From Thiohalomonas denitrificans (lineage in GTDB: Bacteria > Pseudomonadota > Gammaproteobacteria > Thiohalomonadales > Thiohalomonadaceae), in NCBI RefSeq assembly GCF_900102855.1, contig NZ_FMWD01000009.1, forward strand, positions 62,001-126,000: a stretch of DNA of 64,000 bases, given 5' to 3'. Positions 54,593 to 62,590 of the stretch are shown one piece after another. The number at the start of each line of letters is the position of its first letter. Within the stretch, counting starts at the first letter, position 1. Both the position numbers and the translations under genes were made by a program. The notes under the pieces are model-generated. The model searched no databases, had not been told where the DNA came from, and saw nothing but the letters and a program-made list of their open reading frames with translations.

Positions 54593-55507
54593 TCACGGAA
54601 TCGGTACCGCCGAGAACTGCTCCATCAGCGCCTCGGCCGAGCGGCTCTCGGTCTCGTTGGCCGGTTGCAGGCGGTGGCCGGTGACGTAGGGCAGCACGGC
54701 CTGGACATCTTCCGGCAGCACATGGTCCCGCCCCTCCAGCAGGGCCCAGGCACGGGCGGCGTTCAGCAGTGCCAGACCGGCGCGCGGCGAGAGGCCGGTG
54801 ACGAACAGGGCCGATTCGCGGCTGAACGTCAAAAGCGCCTGCAGATAGTCGAGTAACGCCTCCGAGACGTGGACCTGTCGTACTTTGGCCTGCAGCGCTA
54901 CCAGTTCCGCCGGTGTCATCGTCGGCTCGATGTCCAGCAGCATTTCCCGTCGGTCATGCCCGGCGAGTAGGGAGCGTTCCGCACGCTTGTCCGGGTAGCC
55001 CAGCTCGATCACCATCAGAAACCGGTCGAGTTGCGACTCGGGCAGCGGGAAGGTGCCGATCTGGTAAGCGGGATTCTGTGTGGCAATGACGAAAAACGGC
55101 TCCGGAAGCCGCCGCGTCTCGCCCTCCACCGTGACCTGGTGCTCCTCCATGGCCTCCAGCAGGGCGCCCTGGGTCTTGGGGGTGGCACGATTCACCTCAT
55201 CGGCCAGTACCACCTCGGCGAAAACCGGTCCGGGATGAAACCGGAAACTGCCGCTCTCCCTTTCATAAATCGAGACACCCAGGATGTCCGCCGGCAGCAG
55301 GTCCGAGGTGAACTGCACCCGGTTGAAATGGAGCCCCAGACTGCCCGCCAGCACGTGGGCCAGAGTCGTCTTGCCCACGCCCGGCAGGTCTTCGATCAGC
55401 AGGTGGCCCCGGGCCAGCAGGCAGGCGACGGCCAGACGCACCTGTCGCTCCTTGCCCAGAATGAACTCGCCCGCCTGGGCGACAACGGCTTGCAGCTTAG
55501 CTTCCAT
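54593..55507 (-). CDS. MoxR-family AAA+ ATPase
   Basis: A 304-residue AAA+ chaperone from ATG 55507 (MEAKLQAVVAQAGEFILGKE). Walker A LIEDLPGVGKTTLAHVLAGS, Walker B-region VVLADEVNRATPKTQGALLEAMEEHQVTVEG, sensor 1 FVIATQNPAYQIGTFPLPESQLDRF and a C-terminal lid (SPRAGLALLNAARAWALLEGRDHVLPEDVQAV) are all present. First gene of the MoxR-DUF58-TgpA unit on the minus strand. The frame remains open to 55654, but the extension has no family similarity and would overlap the divergent gene. Confidence 0.93.
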   Translation of the reverse strand: MEAKLQAVVAQAGEFILGKERQVRLAVACLLARGHLLIEDLPGVGKTTLAHVLAGSLGLHFNRVQFTSDLLPADILGVSIYERESGSFRFHPGPVFAEVVLADEVNRATPKTQGALLEAMEEHQVTVEGETRRLPEPFFVIATQNPAYQIGTFPLPESQLDRFLMVIELGYPDKRAERSLLAGHDRREMLLDIEPTMTPAELVALQAKVRQVHVSEALLDYLQALLTFSRESALFVTGLSPRAGLALLNAARAWALLEGRDHVLPEDVQAVLPYVTGHRLQPANETESRSAEALMEQFSAVPIP

Positions 55508-55652
55508 GGAGAACCAGAATAGAGTGACGGCGGACAATTCTGACACAAACCTTTCGCTCTGTGGTGGGAGCGTGACCTGGTGCCGACCGCGGTTTTCGTA
55601 ACGAGGAATCGGTTCCAAACTTTTTATAAACGGCCTGATAACCTCCCAGACC

Positions 55653-56765
55653 ATGCGATATCGAATTCACCGGCTCCCTCTTGTGCTGATGGCCGGAGTG
55701 TTGGTCGCCGGCTTGAGCGGCTGCTCCACTCTCGGCTATTACGGCCAGGCGCTCTCCGGCCACCTTGAGCTCGTCTCCCGAGCCGAACCGCTGGACAGGG
55801 TCCTGCAGCGGAAGGATCTCGATCCGGAGACCCGCAAGCGGCTGGAGCGGGCGCTGGAGATTCGCCATTTTGCCAGTGAGGCGCTCGGCCTTCCCAGAAA
55901 CGGCAGTTATACGCAGTATGCCGACATCGGCCGCCCCTACGCCGTCTGGAACGTGATCGCGACCCCCGAATTTTCGGTATACCCCCTGCGATCGTGCTAC
56001 CTCGTTGCCGGATGCGTGAGCTACCGCGGCTATTTCGACCCGGACGATGCGCGTGCCAATGCCCGTGAACTCCGGGAGCTGGGCTTCGATGTGATGGTCA
56101 GCGGTTCGCAAGCCTACTCGACCCTGGGTTGGTTCGACGATCCGCTGCTCAATACCTTCATCAATCAGCCCGGGGCCCAGCTCGTTAATATCATAGTTCA
56201 CGAGCTCGCCCATCAACGGCTCTATATAAAGGGTGACTCCGCCTTCAACGAGGCCTTCGCCACGGCCGTGGCCCGCGAGGGGGTGCGCCGCTGGTTCGAG
56301 CACCAGGGGGTCCCCGAGGCCTACCAGGACTATATCGAGGCCCAGGAGCGCCGTTCGGACTTCCACCAGCTACTGGTCGGTACCCGCAAGACCTTGAAGG
56401 AGCTCTATCGCCGCGACCTGCCCGAAACGGTGATGCGTAGCGAAAAGGCGGGCGTGTTTGCGGCTCTCCAGGAGCAGTACGTCGACTTCAAGCAGCGCTG
56501 GGACGGCTACAAGGGCTTCGACGCCTTCATGCAGCGCAAACTCGACAACGCCCAACTCGCCCTGTTCGCCACCTATCGGGAGCATGTCCCCGCCTTCGAG
56601 GCGCTCATCGCCAGGCACAATGGTGATATGGCAGCCTTCTATCAGGACGCGGCGCGCATCGGCAATCTGCCGAAAGAGCATCGTCAGGCGACGCTGATCG
56701 CACTGGCCGAGGAGTTGGCCGACCCCGTGATCGAGGCTTCCCTGCCCCTCCCGTCCGGCTCCTGA
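55653..56765 (+). CDS. Predicted aminopeptidase lipoprotein (DUF2265/Aminopep family)
   Basis: A 370-residue protein with a lipoprotein signal peptide (VLVAGLSGCSTLGYYGQ; lipobox LSGC, Cys about residue 24) and a zincin-type site INIIVHELAHQRLYIKGDSAFNEAFATAVAREG: HExxH plus a downstream Glu at NEAFA, as in zinc metallopeptidases of the putative aminopeptidase family (PF10023). Likely anchored in the outer or inner membrane facing the periplasm. Substrate unknown. Transcribed divergently from the MoxR gene and followed by a strong hairpin. Confidence 0.87.
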   Translation: MRYRIHRLPLVLMAGVLVAGLSGCSTLGYYGQALSGHLELVSRAEPLDRVLQRKDLDPETRKRLERALEIRHFASEALGLPRNGSYTQYADIGRPYAVWNVIATPEFSVYPLRSCYLVAGCVSYRGYFDPDDARANARELRELGFDVMVSGSQAYSTLGWFDDPLLNTFINQPGAQLVNIIVHELAHQRLYIKGDSAFNEAFATAVAREGVRRWFEHQGVPEAYQDYIEAQERRSDFHQLLVGTRKTLKELYRRDLPETVMRSEKAGVFAALQEQYVDFKQRWDGYKGFDAFMQRKLDNAQLALFATYREHVPAFEALIARHNGDMAAFYQDAARIGNLPKEHRQATLIALAEELADPVIEASLPLPSGS

Positions 56766-56770
56766 ACCAT

Positions 56771-56805
56771 CCGGCGCGGCAGTCCCTCTGAAGGGGCCGC
56801 GCCGG
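56771..56805 (+). terminator. GC-rich hairpin after the aminopeptidase gene
   Basis: CCGGCGCGGC pairs perfectly with GCCGCGCCGG across a 15-nt loop, six bases after the stop. No T-run follows. Confidence 0.75.
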
Positions 56806-56915
56806 TAGCCGTCGCCAACCCGCTGGTTCTTCCCCTTTTTGGTAAACCCATTCCCCCAACCCCCGCCTAACCAGCTAAAATACCCATCCAGAACTTCATA
56901 TTCGAACAGCCAAAC

Positions 56916-57602
56916 GTGAACACCCAGATACTGCTACTGGCCATCGGCCCCGCTTCGCTTCTGCTCGCCCTCGCGATCTGGCTGCTCCGGCCCGCCTTGT
57001 GCCGCCGCAGCCACGAGAAGACCATCCTGCGCACACTGCGCAATCTCGGGCCCGAGATCCGCCGTGACATCGTCCTCGAAGACGGCATCGAGGGACTCAC
57101 CTTCATCGACTACGCCGTGATGACCCCCGACGGCGTCATGGCGGTCGAAGTCCTCCCCCATAAGGGCGCCATTTTCGGTGCTGAACACGCCGACCAGTGG
57201 TCCCAGGTCATCGGCCGTAAAACCACCCGTTTTCCCAATCCGCTGGCCCGTACCCGCGAACAGGTCACCGCGCTGCGCCTCACCGCCAAGGAGCTCAAGC
57301 CGCGCGGTCTGGCCCTGTTCGGCCCTGATTGCACCTTCCCCAAAGGTAAACCCCCGGGCGTCGCCGTGCCTGATGACCTCAAGACCGATAACCGGCCCAC
57401 TGCCGTCCCGGCCACCCTCTATCGCGCCTGGCAGGATTTCATCCAGCTGGCGGAACAAAAAGCCGCCACCTACCAGGCCGAGCGGGCACTGATGCGGGAA
57501 AAACATGGATGGGGCAGGTCCTTCCTCGGTGTTCTGTTTACGATTGCTGCGGCGGCTTGGGCCGTATTCATCAGTTGGGAAGCCATAATCAGCCTGGTCT
57601 GA
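56916..57602 (+). CDS. NERD-domain membrane protein
   Basis: A 228-residue protein with an N-terminal transmembrane helix (LLLAIGPASLLLALAIWLL) and a C-terminal one (FLGVLFTIAAAAWAVFIS). A nuclease-related NERD domain lies between: IDYAVMTPDGVMAVEVLPHKGAIFG, with the D..(E)V core of a restriction-endonuclease-like fold. The usual E-x-K is here EVLPHKG, so catalytic competence is uncertain. Role unknown; NERD proteins are sometimes linked to DNA processing or plasmid maintenance. Followed by a rho-independent terminator, so probably a single-gene unit. Confidence 0.78.
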   Translation: MNTQILLLAIGPASLLLALAIWLLRPALCRRSHEKTILRTLRNLGPEIRRDIVLEDGIEGLTFIDYAVMTPDGVMAVEVLPHKGAIFGAEHADQWSQVIGRKTTRFPNPLARTREQVTALRLTAKELKPRGLALFGPDCTFPKGKPPGVAVPDDLKTDNRPTAVPATLYRAWQDFIQLAEQKAATYQAERALMREKHGWGRSFLGVLFTIAAAAWAVFISWEAIISLV

Positions 57603-57612
57603 AACCGCCCTT

Positions 57613-57633
57613 CCGCGAAGCTTTGCGGTTTTT
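57613..57633 (+). terminator. Rho-independent terminator after the NERD gene
   Basis: CCGCGA-AGCT-TTGCGG followed by TTTTTG, ten bases after the stop codon. Six-pair stem with one G-T pair. Confidence 0.85.
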
Positions 57634-57779
57634 GTGGAACCCGGCAGACCGCTATTGGCGCCGCCCGAAATGGGGGCCTTTCCGGGGAGCTCTGCTCGGC
57701 AGAGCCGCTACTGCTCTGGAGAATAAATCGGCTTGATGATCGGCCTCGGAAAACGGTGATGTAGAGAGGAAGGGAACCA

Positions 57780-58595
57780 ATGGAAGAACAGGAAGCAAGG
57801 CAGCGGGTCAGGGCCACCTTCGATGCGGTCTCGGATGCGTATGACTGTCAGCCGCTGCGCTTTTTCCAGCGCGCGGCGGAATGTCTCCCCGGGATATTCG
57901 ATTTCAACGGCAACGAATCGGTGCTGGACGCCGCAGCCGGTACCGGCATCCCCGCTCTGGTCATGGCGCCACACCTGCCGCGCGGCAGCGTCACCGCCGT
58001 CGACCTCTCCGAAGGCATGCTGGCGCAGGCCGAAACCAAGTGCCGTGCCGCCGACATCGACAACATCGGATTTCGCCCCATGGACATGACCGCCATGGAC
58101 TTCGATGACGGCGCCTTCGATGCCGCCAACTGCTCCTTCGGCGTCTTCTTCGTCGAGGATATGGCCGGCACGCTCCGCCATATCGCCTCGAAGGTAAAGC
58201 CGGGCGGATCCGTAGTAACCACTCACTTCCGTGAAGGTTCCTTCGGACAGTTGACCGAGCTACTCGGCAACCGGATCGAGGCCTACGGCTTGCCGAAGCC
58301 GCCCCCGGGTTGGCAACGGGTCGCCACCGAAGCCCAGAATCTGGCGCTGTTCGAAGCGGCCGGCCTGAAAGGCGTCGAGGTCAGCCGTCACGACCTCGGC
58401 TATTTCCTGGAAGACGCCCAGCAGTGGTGGGAAGTGGTCTGGAACGCCGGCTACCGCGGACTTATCTCCAGCCTCGATGATCAGCAACTGGCCCAATTCA
58501 AGCGGGAACACCTGGAAGAGGTCGCCGGTCTGGCCGGGCCCGAAGGCATACGGTTGGACATCGAGGTGTTGATCACCAAAGGCACGCGCCCATGA
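57780..58595 (+). CDS. Class I SAM-dependent methyltransferase
   Basis: A 271-residue cytoplasmic methyltransferase of the UbiE/Methyltransf_11 type. Motif I is SVLDAAAGTGIPALVMA (residues ~45-60), then AVDLSEGMLAQAETKC (motif post-I), MDMTAMDFDDGAFDAANCSFGVFFVED (motif II) and LRHIASKVKPGGSVVTTHF (motif III). The residue after the G loop and the C-terminal region (WWEVVWNAGYRGLISSL) do not identify a substrate. Neighbours (NERD protein, DMT exporter) give no pathway hint. ATG 57780 preceded by AGGAAGGGAACCA. Confidence 0.82.
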   Translation: MEEQEARQRVRATFDAVSDAYDCQPLRFFQRAAECLPGIFDFNGNESVLDAAAGTGIPALVMAPHLPRGSVTAVDLSEGMLAQAETKCRAADIDNIGFRPMDMTAMDFDDGAFDAANCSFGVFFVEDMAGTLRHIASKVKPGGSVVTTHFREGSFGQLTELLGNRIEAYGLPKPPPGWQRVATEAQNLALFEAAGLKGVEVSRHDLGYFLEDAQQWWEVVWNAGYRGLISSLDDQQLAQFKREHLEEVAGLAGPEGIRLDIEVLITKGTRP

Positions 58596-58732
58596 AAACC
58601 GCCCTCATAGCCCTTGGCTCTGCCTTCACCCTCGGGTGAAAACTCGTAAAGTCGTACCGGCGGACACAAAGGAAACCGGGAATTCCACCCGAATGGCAGC
58701 CGCCCGCCCGCTTCACAACTAACGGATTCTCC

Positions 58733-59596
58733 ATGGCACAAAGTGTTGCCCGTTCCGCGCCGGTTATCGCAGGCCTGACTGCGTTCACCATGGTGGCGTT
58801 CGCCGCCAACTCGCTGCTGGGACGCCTCGCCATGGAGGGGCCCAGTATCGACCCGGCCAGTTTCACGGCGGTCCGTCTGATGGCCGGGGCGCTGATGCTG
58901 TGGCTGCTGGTAACGGCCAGGCGCGGTCCGCGAACGGCGTCTAAAAGCGGCAACTGGACCTCCGCGGTGATGCTGTTCATCTATGCTGCCGCCTTCTCGT
59001 TTGCCTACCTCTCGCTTGCAACCGGTACCGGCGCCCTCATCCTGTTCGGAAGCGTCCAGGTCACCATGCTGCTGTCGGCGCTGTGGGCGGGTGAGCGGCC
59101 GACCCGTTTCGAGTGGGTCGGTCTCATCGCCGCACTGGTGGGCCTGGTCTACCTGGTCTCCGACCGGCTCACCGTGCCTTCGCCGCTTGGCGGAGTGTTC
59201 ATGGCACTGGCCGGCATCGCCTGGGGGATCTATACCCTGCGCGGACGCGGCACGGCCGACCCGCTCGCCGACACCGCCGGCAACTTCCTGCGCAGCGTCC
59301 CCCTGGCACTCGTGCTCGGGGCCACGCTGATCGCGCAACTGCAACTCTCCGCTGAAGGCCTGCTGTGGGCAGTCACCTCGGGAGCACTCGCCTCCGGCCT
59401 GGGCTACGCACTCTGGTACAGCGTCCTCCCGCACCTCACCGCCACCCGCGCCGCCACCGTGCAGCTATCGGTCCCGGTGATCGCCGCCGTCGCCGGCGTA
59501 CTGGTCCTCTCCGAAGCGGTCACGTTCCGCCTTGTGGTTGCATCGGTGTTGATCCTGGGCGGGATTGGTTTGGCGGTGTTCGGGCGGCGGCGGTGA
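58733..59596 (+). CDS. EamA/DMT-superfamily transporter
   Basis: A 287-residue membrane protein with ten predicted helices arranged as two EamA repeats (about 15-140 and 155-285). Family motifs are AFAANSLLGRLAMEGPSIDPASFTAVRLMAGAL at the start of repeat 1, LWAGERPTRFEWVGLIAALVGL, and in repeat 2 TAGVLV-like VPVIAAVAGVLVLSEAVTF. DMT exporters move amino acids, nucleosides or other small metabolites; the substrate cannot be told from sequence. A palindromic repeat follows the gene. Confidence 0.88.
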   Translation: MAQSVARSAPVIAGLTAFTMVAFAANSLLGRLAMEGPSIDPASFTAVRLMAGALMLWLLVTARRGPRTASKSGNWTSAVMLFIYAAAFSFAYLSLATGTGALILFGSVQVTMLLSALWAGERPTRFEWVGLIAALVGLVYLVSDRLTVPSPLGGVFMALAGIAWGIYTLRGRGTADPLADTAGNFLRSVPLALVLGATLIAQLQLSAEGLLWAVTSGALASGLGYALWYSVLPHLTATRAATVQLSVPVIAAVAGVLVLSEAVTFRLVVASVLILGGIGLAVFGRRR

Positions 59597-59908
59597 GGGA
59601 TAACCACAGGCCCGGATGAATAACTGGTAACCACGGGGAACACGGGGTAAAAAAAGTTGTTCGGTTTTTTTCCCCGTGCGCCCCGTGTTCCCCGTGGTTC
59701 GAAATTCAAGGGCGTGAATCGTTAGTTCTTCAGGAGAGCCCCAGCGACCCGGCAATTTCTTGCTCCCAATCCCGAGATTGCCCCTGACAACCCCTCAAGG
59801 TAATCTGGTGCTTCCTGTTAGACGGGCAATAACAATAACCGCTTGTTTTGTTAGAACCACGCCTCCCGTCGCCCAAGTTCCGCCCTACTCGAAACTAAGG
59901 TCACCGGA
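59597..59908. other. Intergenic region before the restriction locus (312 bp)
   Basis: Contains the long palindrome 59629-59699, then ~200 bases of moderately AT-rich sequence. The latter holds TTGCTCCCAATCCCGAGATTGCC, similar to the TCCTGCTCCCAACCCCAGATTGCCG sequence just after the RAYT gene at 17231, possibly another dispersed word. No gene or clear promoter found. Confidence 0.5.
59629..59699. repeat. Long perfect palindrome of the ACCACGGGG family
   Basis: A 19-bp perfect stem, AACCACGGGGAACACGGGG with its exact complement, encloses TAAAAAAAGTTGTTCGG and a T-run. Best-preserved copy of the family seen at 36419, 39054 and 48745. Strong terminator potential after the DMT gene. Confidence 0.85.
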
Positions 59909-60817
59909 ATGCCAATCCCCGATTATCAAACCCTGATGCGGCCCTTTTTGGCTCGGTTGGCGGATGGTCGAGTTCACCGTTTGGCGCATCTCCGTAACGA
60001 TCTTGTCGAAGAGTTTCAGCTTTCTCCTGAAGAAGTAAGGGAGAAACTCGCCAGCGGCCGGCAGACGGTTTTTAGTAATCGCCTGGGCTGGGCAAAGACC
60101 TACATGGACAAAGCAGGCCTTTTGGAAACACCTAAACGGGCCCACTACCGCATTACGGACCGTGGACGTCGCGCTCTGGAAGAGTGCCCGGATGCTATCG
60201 ACAACGACTACCTGAAGCACTTTGAGGAGTTCCGGGCTTTCGTCTCCCAGAAAAAGGACCATACGGAAGCGCAGGTCGCATCAGCAGAGCGCCCGTCGAC
60301 GCCCGACGAGCAGATCGCCGCCGTCCACCAAGCGCTCAATAGCTCTCTTGCCGACGACCTGTTAGGCGCCATCCAAACCGCCAGCCCCGGCTTCTTCGAG
60401 CAGTTGGTCGTCGACCTCATGATCGCCATGGGTTACGGCGGCTCCCGAAAAGAGGCGGGAGAAGCCACCCAATCCACTAACGACGACGGTATCGACGGCA
60501 TCATCAAGGAAGACCGCCTCGGCCTGGATACCATCTATCTCCAGGCCAAGCGCTGGCAGAACACCGTCCATCGCCCCGAGATCGACAAATTCATCGGCAG
60601 CCTCACCCGTAACCGCGCCCGCAAGGGGGTATTCATCACCACCTCGGAATTCTCCCCCGGCGCCCGCGAGGCGGTGCACACCCTCGACATGAAGGTCATC
60701 CTCATCGACGGCCAGCAACTGGCCGAACTGATGATCGAACACAACCTCGGCGTGACTCCGAAGGAGGTCTACGAGGTGAAGCAGGTTGATAGTGATTACT
60801 TCAGCGAAGACAACTAG
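59909..60817 (+). CDS. mrr: Mrr-family restriction endonuclease
   Basis: A 302-residue enzyme. Mrr_N winged-helix domain (~1-95, QTLMRPFLARLADGRVHRLAHLRNDL) and a C-terminal Mrr_cat nuclease domain (~165-285). The PD-(D/E)xK core appears as DDGIDGIIKEDRLGLDTIYLQAKRW, where Q-A-K replaces E-x-K, as is normal for Mrr. Also FIGSLTRNRARKGVFITTSEFSPGAREAV. Mrr cuts methylated DNA in E. coli. It is 15 bases from hsdM and in the same orientation, so it is likely co-expressed with the type I system. Confidence 0.93.
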   Translation: MPIPDYQTLMRPFLARLADGRVHRLAHLRNDLVEEFQLSPEEVREKLASGRQTVFSNRLGWAKTYMDKAGLLETPKRAHYRITDRGRRALEECPDAIDNDYLKHFEEFRAFVSQKKDHTEAQVASAERPSTPDEQIAAVHQALNSSLADDLLGAIQTASPGFFEQLVVDLMIAMGYGGSRKEAGEATQSTNDDGIDGIIKEDRLGLDTIYLQAKRWQNTVHRPEIDKFIGSLTRNRARKGVFITTSEFSPGAREAVHTLDMKVILIDGQQLAELMIEHNLGVTPKEVYEVKQVDSDYFSEDN

Positions 60818-60832
60818 ATTGGAAACCAACGC

Positions 60833-62590
60833 ATGACCAGCGCCGAAGAACAGCAATTTCTCAACGAGCTCGACAAAAAGCTCTGGACCAGCGCCGACAA
60901 GCTGCGCTCAACACTCGACGCTTCCCAGTACAAACACACCGTACTGGGGCTGATCTTCCTCAAATACGTCAGCGATTCCTTCGACATTCGCCGCGAGGAG
61001 CTAAAAGAGCAGTTCCGGGATCCCGACCACGAATACTACCTGGCCCCCGAAGACTTCGGCGGCGCCGACAGTGAAAGGTACCGACAGGAGATCGACAGCG
61101 AACTGGAGGAGCGCGACTACTACACCGAGGCCAACGTCTTCTGGGTGCCCAAATCCGCCCGCTGGGAGTTCCTGCAAAACCAGAACAAGGCGGTCATCGG
61201 CAACGTCCTCTGGCTCGACTCGAAAGGAGAGGTGCTGACCGCTCCGCCCGAGGCTGAAGCCGAGAAGCGCAAGTGCAAACGCATCAGCTCTGTCGGCCAG
61301 CTTATCGACAACGCCCTGGAGGCCATCGAGCACGACAACCCCAAGCTAAAGGGCGTGCTCAACCGCCAGTACACTCAACTGCGCATCGACCAGTCCAAGC
61401 TGGGCGAGCTCATCGACCTGGTCGCCACCATCCCCTTCCAGCACAAGAGCCTCAGCAGCAAGGACATCCTCGGCCACGTCTACGAATACTTCCTCGGCCA
61501 GTTCGCCCTCGCCGAGGGCAAGAAGGGCGGCCAGTTCTACACCCCCAAGGCCATCGTCACCCTCATCGTGCAGATGCTCGAACCCTACAAGGGGCGCGTC
61601 TACGACCCCGCCATGGGCTCCGGGGGCTTCTTCGTCCAGTCCGAGGAGTTCATCACCGAACACCGGCGGCGCATCGGCGACATCTCCATCTACGGCCAGG
61701 AGTACAACCACACCACCTGGCAACTCGCCGCCATGAACATGGTCATCCGCGGCATCGACTTCAACTTCGGCAAGGAGCCCGCCAACACCTTTATCAACGA
61801 CCAGCACCCCGACCTGCGCGCCGACTTCGTCATGGCCAATCCCCCCTTCAACATGAAGGAGTGGGACACCGGCGTGGACGACAACGACCCCCGCTGGCGC
61901 TACGGCAAACCGCCCAGCGGCAACGCCAACTTCGCTTGGCTCCAACACATGCTCTACCACCTCGCCCCCAACGGCAGCCTGGGCCTGCTGCTCGCCAACG
62001 GCTCCATGAGCTCCAACACCAACAACGAAGGCGCCATCCGCCGCGCCCTGATTGAAAACGACCTTGTCGAGTGCATGGTGGCCCTGCCGGGCCAACTCTT
62101 CACCAACACCCAAATCCCCGCCTGTATCTGGTTCCTCAGCAAAAACAAAAAAGAACGCACCAGCTCAGGCGGCAGGGCGCTGCGCGACCGAAGCGGCGAA
62201 GTGCTCTTCATCGACGCCCGCAACCTCGGCTACATGAAAGACCGCGTCCTGCGCGACTTCAGCACCACCGACCTCGCCCGCATCACCGACACCTTCCACA
62301 ACTGGCAAACCACAGAGCCTGTCATTGCGAGGAGCGATAGCGACGCGGCAATCTCGTACGAAGACATTCCCGGCTTCTGCAAGAGCGCAACCCTGGAAGA
62401 GATCGAAAAACACGACTTCGTCCTCACCCCCGGCCGCTACGTCGGCGCCGAAGCGCAGGAAGAGGACGGCGAACCCTTTGCCGAAAAGATGGCGCGGCTG
62501 ACCGCACAGCTGAAGGAGCAGTTTCAGGAGAGTGACCGGCTGGAGGGGGAGATTAAAAGAAACCTAGCGGGGTTGGGTTATGAGTGCTAA
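60833..62590 (+). CDS. hsdM: Type I restriction-modification methyltransferase subunit HsdM
   Basis: N6-adenine methyltransferase subunit, 585 residues. An N-terminal helical domain (FLNELDKKLWTSADKLRSTLDASQYKHTVLGLIFLKYVSD) is followed by motif I VYDPAMGSGGFFVQSEEF and motif IV FVMANPPFNMKEWDT, plus the conserved FYTPKAIVTLIVQML and PGQLFTNTQIPACIWFLSK. Near residues 497-508 an in-frame insertion derived from a dispersed palindrome (VIARSDSDAAI) lies just before YEDIPGFCKSATLEEIEKHDF; it is probably tolerated as a surface loop. The 3' end overlaps hsdS by 11 bases. hsdR is not in the window. Confidence 0.96.
   Translation: MTSAEEQQFLNELDKKLWTSADKLRSTLDASQYKHTVLGLIFLKYVSDSFDIRREELKEQFRDPDHEYYLAPEDFGGADSERYRQEIDSELEERDYYTEANVFWVPKSARWEFLQNQNKAVIGNVLWLDSKGEVLTAPPEAEAEKRKCKRISSVGQLIDNALEAIEHDNPKLKGVLNRQYTQLRIDQSKLGELIDLVATIPFQHKSLSSKDILGHVYEYFLGQFALAEGKKGGQFYTPKAIVTLIVQMLEPYKGRVYDPAMGSGGFFVQSEEFITEHRRRIGDISIYGQEYNHTTWQLAAMNMVIRGIDFNFGKEPANTFINDQHPDLRADFVMANPPFNMKEWDTGVDDNDPRWRYGKPPSGNANFAWLQHMLYHLAPNGSLGLLLANGSMSSNTNNEGAIRRALIENDLVECMVALPGQLFTNTQIPACIWFLSKNKKERTSSGGRALRDRSGEVLFIDARNLGYMKDRVLRDFSTTDLARITDTFHNWQTTEPVIARSDSDAAISYEDIPGFCKSATLEEIEKHDFVLTPGRYVGAEAQEEDGEPFAEKMARLTAQLKEQFQESDRLEGEIKRNLAGLGYEC
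62322..62356. repeat. Palindromic repeat inserted in frame within hsdM
   Basis: TCATTGCGAGGAGCGATAGC followed by GACGCGGCAATCTC is the ATTGCGAGGAGC..GCGGCAAT-type palindrome that occurs in many bacterial genomes. Its ends (ATTGC / GCAAT) are complementary. Here it keeps the reading frame open and adds about a dozen residues. Confidence 0.75.

Noticed and set aside
58592-58732. Short frame after the methyltransferase gene (MKTALIALGSAFTLG)
   Set aside because: ATGA overlap looks like coupling, but it stops after 15 codons and no homology is evident; likely chance.
61346-62113. 255-codon minus-strand frame inside hsdM
   Set aside because: Low-complexity Val/Gly/Glu-rich shadow of hsdM caused by its GC-rich third positions; no ribosome-binding site.
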